From Streptomyces lucensis JCM 4490 (GTDB taxonomy: Bacteria; Actinomycetota; Actinomycetes; Streptomycetales; Streptomycetaceae), in NCBI RefSeq assembly GCF_014650035.1, contig NZ_BMUE01000016.1, positions 1 to 64,000 on the forward strand: 64,000 bases of DNA, in the 5' to 3' direction. The notes beneath the pieces are model-generated. The model was not told the origin of the DNA. It searched no databases and saw nothing but the letters and a program-made list of their open reading frames with translations. Below are positions 60,976-64,000 of this stretch, piece by piece (the stretch's first letter is position 1; the number at the start of each line of letters is the position of its first letter). The translations under genes and the position numbers were made by a program.

Positions 60976-63900
60976 GGCGTCTTTCCTGGGAACTTGTCCT
61001 GGATGAAAGCGGTTCCGACGCGGGGCACTCCGTTGACCATGGCGCCGCGGATGGTGACCGTTTCCCCGTCGATTGTACGGTCGACGACGAAACCGCCGGC
61101 CTCCGGAAGGTCATCGCCGTCACCGAGGCTGTTGACGATGCGCCTGAACGCCTCGGCCCGGCCGCCCGAGTTCTCCACGATCCGCTCGAAGCCGTGTTTC
61201 GGCGGATCGATGACGTGTTCGAGCTTGCGGGGGGTGTTGTCCATCTCGAAGGCCTTGTCGAGCGCCTCCTGCGTGCACTTCACCAGCCCCGTCGGGTCGA
61301 TCCACCGGAACGGGTTGGGAATGTAGGCGTGATGGTTCGGAGCGGGGTCCAGCCCGAGCGGGTCGGGGGAGAGATAGCGTCCGGTCTCGGGGTCGTAGTA
61401 GCGGAAGTAGTTGTAGTGGAGGCCCGTCTCCGCATCGTCGTACTGACCGGGGAAGCGCAACGGGCAGCCCACGGTGCCGGTCTCCGCCCCGGCGCCGACG
61501 GGCGTGCCCCACAGCGTGGTGCGCCGCTGCCAGGGCATGGAACCGTCCGCCGCGACGAGCTCGGTGGGCGTGCCCGCAGGGTCGGTGATGACCGCGTGGA
61601 ACCGGGTGGTGCGATCGGCGTTCGTCTCCTCGGCCAGCCTGGCCAGGAAGGACTTCTCCGACGAGCGGGTGGCGGACCAGTGGTCGGTCTGCGTCAGCGG
61701 ACGGTGGGTCCCGGGGGCGTACTCCCAGGTGGTGGTCCTGCCGTCGTCGCCGGTCTGTTCCGCGAGACGCGTGTCGTCCCACGCGAAATCGGTGCGGTCG
61801 GCCAGCGAACCGTCCTCGGTCACCCGGCCCTTGGCGATGCGGCGGCCCAACGGGTCGTAGCGGTAGCCCCATCGGTAGCCGTCCGGCGTGACCACCTCGG
61901 TCAGGCGGTCCTCACAGTTCCAGACGTAGGTCCAGGTGCGCCGCTGCCCGTTCAGGAGCCGGCGGGTCCTTCGGACGAGCCGGCCCTGGCCGTCGTGCTC
62001 GTACGCCGAGTCGCCCGCGCGGCGGATCAGCGTGCCCTCGAACTCCCGGTCTCCCGGTGCGCCGTGCCCGGGAGCGGCGGCGTGCGTGACGTTCCCGGCC
62101 GTGTCGTAGGCGTAGTTCTCGGTCCACCCGTGGGCACGTACGCCGGTGACGCGACCCGTGCCGTCGATGTCGAAGCGGCGTGTACCGGCGGTGAGCTCGC
62201 GGATGCCGGTGAGGAAGCCGTCGGCGCGGTAGGCGTACTCCCGGTACTGGAGAAGGCGGCCAGCCCCGGTGGGGCCCGGTGCCGGCGTCAGGGACTGGAC
62301 GGTGAGGCGGCCGGCCGCGTCCCAGCCCTGGTCGAGGACGACGCCTTCGTCGAGGCGGCGTCGCGTCTCGCGGCCCGCCGCGTCGTGGAAGAAGGACAGG
62401 GATCCCGCGTCGGATCCCAGCTTCGTGGGGCGCCCGGCAGGGTCGTGGCTCCAGTGCGACGCCAGCCCGGACGGAGTCGTGCGACATGTTCGCCGGCCCA
62501 GCGCGTCGTAGGCGTACGCCATCGCCCGGCCGTTCACCGTCTCCGTCAGGACCCGGCCCAGCGGGTCACGCTCGTAGACGATCTCGGCGTCCGCGCCGAC
62601 GGCCCGTGCGAGCTGCCCGGTCGGGGCGTAGTGGAACGTGGTGACGTCGTCCCCACCGCTGCGCTGCTCGACCACGCGGCCCTGCGCGTCACGCGTGAAG
62701 GTCAGTGTCTCGCCCGCGCCGTTGGTGCGGGCGAGCAGACCGCCCGCCGCGTCGTGCCGGTATGTCAGCGTGCGGCCGTTGAAGTCCCGCTCCGCCACCA
62801 GACGGCCGGCTTCGTCGTAGGTGTACGTCCAGGTGTGGCCCTGGGCGTCGGTGACCCCGGTGAGGCGGAGTTCGGTGTCGTAGGTGAACGCGTAGTGTGC
62901 GCCGTCGGGACCGGTACGGGTGGCGGGCACGTCGAAGTGAGTCGGCGTGTGGTGCGTGGTGTTGCCCGCGGGATCCGTGTGGGAGAGCAGGTTGCCCTCC
63001 GCGTCCCAGGTCCACGACTCCCGCGAGCCGCCCGGCTGTTCCCGCCAGGCTGGCCTGCCCTCCGTCGTCCAGCCCAGGCGGGTGGTGTGGCCGAGGGGGT
63101 CGGTCACCTCCACCGCCCTGCCGAACGGGTCACGTCGGATCGTCGTCGTGCGGCCCAGTTCGTCCGTCAGGGCGACGGGCAGTCCCGCCCCGTCGCAGGC
63201 GATATCCCGTGAGTGGCCGAGGGCGTCCGTGATCGTCACCGGCCGGCCGGTGTCGTCGTAGGCGTACCGGGTCCGAGCGCCGAGCGGGTCGGCCTTCGTC
63301 AGCAGGTTGCCCCGGTCGTCGTAGGTGTGCCGCCAGACCGCGCCGCCCGGCTCGACGACCTCGGTCGGCAGGCCGAGCGCGTTGTAGGCGGCCCGGGCCA
63401 CCGAGCCGTCGGGGAGGGTGAGTTCGGTGAGGTTGCCGGCGTCGTCGTAGGCGTACCGGGTGGTGTGGCCCAGCGGGTCGGTGACCGCCAGGCGCCGGAA
63501 GCCGTGCTCGTCCCACTCGGTGCGGGTGACGTGCCCGAGCGGGTCGGTCTCCTCCACCACCAGCCCGTCGGCGTTGTGGCGGTGGACCGAGACGTGGCCC
63601 TGGGAGTCCGTGTACGTCGTCGTGCGCGTGTCGTCGTCGTAGGTGAGGGTGCCGGAGAGGATGCCGTCGACGCCCTCGGTACGGGTCACGCGGCCGCGCT
63701 CGTCGTAGACGTAGGAGAACCAGGTGCCGTTGCGGTCGGTCCAGCGGGTGACGCGGCCTTCGGCGTCGTAGGCGAAGCGCAGGGGCTCGCCGCTGGAGTT
63801 GACGACCTCGGTGAGGTTGCCCGAGGCGTCGTAGGCGTAGCGCATGACGACCGTGCCCTCGTCGGCCGTGCTGTCCGGGCGGTAGCGGGAGGGCGCTTCG

Positions 63901-64000
63901 TCCAGCAGGCGCAGGGCGGTGATGCGCGGGCCCTCGGTGTCGACGGCGACGTAGTAGCCGCCGGAGTGGCGGATGCCGAACGGGACGCCCTCGTCGTCGC
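60972..64000 (-). CDS. RHS/YD-repeat polymorphic toxin, C-terminal part (partial)
   Basis: The gene enters from the right edge; about 1009 codons are inside. Most is YD/RHS repeat (patterns such as YAYDAAGNLTE, GRVTRWTDRNG, TRYAYDDTGRPV) that forms the cage around a toxin. The conserved core end RYLSPDPLGLDP...NPFRWIDPTGL is present (residues near 885-915 of the visible part), followed by a unique C-terminal toxin module of about 100 residues (VKCTQEALDKAFEMDN ... GTAFIQDKFPGKTP). The toxin tip is not one I recognise. It overlaps the putative immunity gene by ATGA. The N terminus, export signal and any preceding domains are outside the window. Confidence 0.88.
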   Translation of the reverse strand, partial: DDEGVPFGIRHSGGYYVAVDTEGPRITALRLLDEAPSRYRPDSTADEGTVVMRYAYDASGNLTEVVNSSGEPLRFAYDAEGRVTRWTDRNGTWFSYVYDERGRVTRTEGVDGILSGTLTYDDDTRTTTYTDSQGHVSVHRHNADGLVVEETDPLGHVTRTEWDEHGFRRLAVTDPLGHTTRYAYDDAGNLTELTLPDGSVARAAYNALGLPTEVVEPGGAVWRHTYDDRGNLLTKADPLGARTRYAYDDTGRPVTITDALGHSRDIACDGAGLPVALTDELGRTTTIRRDPFGRAVEVTDPLGHTTRLGWTTEGRPAWREQPGGSRESWTWDAEGNLLSHTDPAGNTTHHTPTHFDVPATRTGPDGAHYAFTYDTELRLTGVTDAQGHTWTYTYDEAGRLVAERDFNGRTLTYRHDAAGGLLARTNGAGETLTFTRDAQGRVVEQRSGGDDVTTFHYAPTGQLARAVGADAEIVYERDPLGRVLTETVNGRAMAYAYDALGRRTCRTTPSGLASHWSHDPAGRPTKLGSDAGSLSFFHDAAGRETRRRLDEGVVLDQGWDAAGRLTVQSLTPAPGPTGAGRLLQYREYAYRADGFLTGIRELTAGTRRFDIDGTGRVTGVRAHGWTENYAYDTAGNVTHAAAPGHGAPGDREFEGTLIRRAGDSAYEHDGQGRLVRRTRRLLNGQRRTWTYVWNCEDRLTEVVTPDGYRWGYRYDPLGRRIAKGRVTEDGSLADRTDFAWDDTRLAEQTGDDGRTTTWEYAPGTHRPLTQTDHWSATRSSEKSFLARLAEETNADRTTRFHAVITDPAGTPTELVAADGSMPWQRRTTLWGTPVGAGAETGTVGCPLRFPGQYDDAETGLHYNYFRYYDPETGRYLSPDPLGLDPAPNHHAYIPNPFRWIDPTGLVKCTQEALDKAFEMDNTPRKLEHVIDPPKHGFERIVENSGGRAEAFRRIVNSLGDGDDLPEAGGFVVDRTIDGETVTIRGAMVNGVPRVGTAFIQDKFPGKTP

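Noticed and set aside
60858..63212. Long plus-strand open frame opposite the RHS gene
   Set aside because: Mirror of the YD repeats, rich in Val/Gly/Arg, with no domain. The minus-strand RHS reading has the repeat signatures.

Overview
The window is high-GC actinobacterial chromosome, almost certainly from a Streptomyces. Third codon positions are strongly GC-biased, starts are often GTG or TTG, and neighbouring genes often overlap by ATGA or GTGA. The gene order (glucose-6-phosphate isomerase, pentose-phosphate operon, heme O/A synthases, sufRBD-C-S-U-T, dapD, dapA) is the core-chromosome order I remember from streptomycetes.

Positions 1-10.7 kb begin with the end of pgi. A PadR-controlled FtsX-type ABC exporter follows, then an alpha-glucoside module: an orphan solute-binding protein, a GH13 alpha-glucosidase and the aglE-aglF-aglG importer. 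AglF carries an extra extracytoplasmic beta-sandwich-like domain. Positions 10.7-18 kb hold a small lamin-tail secreted protein and the reverse-strand operon tkt-tal-zwf-opcA-pgl. Positions 18-25.5 kb hold ctaB (heme O synthase) and ctaA (heme A synthase) around three little-known genes, an ABC-2 exporter pair separated by a small duplication, and an AAC(3)-family acetyltransferase. Positions 25.6-32.3 kb hold the Fe-S assembly operon, with a SufR operator lying on the sufR start codon. Positions 32.4-43.9 kb hold dapD, a membrane protein, a sigma factor with its membrane partner, dapA, a small-gene cluster with a DUF3618 repeat protein, a secreted nuclease and a Tat-exported PhoX phosphatase preceded by a PHO box.

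The most striking region is 43.88-46.7 kb. Two tandem, paralogous, tRNA-mimicking Y RNA genes lie directly upstream of a Ro60/TROVE protein (Rsr), and a 2H-family RNA ligase/cyclic phosphodiesterase-like gene follows. Each RNA has tRNA-like T, acceptor, D and anticodon-type stems, but in circularly permuted order, closed by an outer stem where Ro would bind. The two copies covary.

Positions 46.7-64 kb hold a TetR regulator, a double TerD protein, a DeoR-regulated polyol/sugar ABC operon with a zinc alcohol dehydrogenase, and a hexuronate catabolic pair (uronate dehydrogenase and KdgD) with an unknown partner. After these come an MFS transporter, small enzymes, a decayed pectate lyase and the C-terminal part of an RHS polymorphic toxin with its likely immunity gene. 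The RHS gene runs off the right edge. Functions are read from motifs and family knowledge; no database search was possible.
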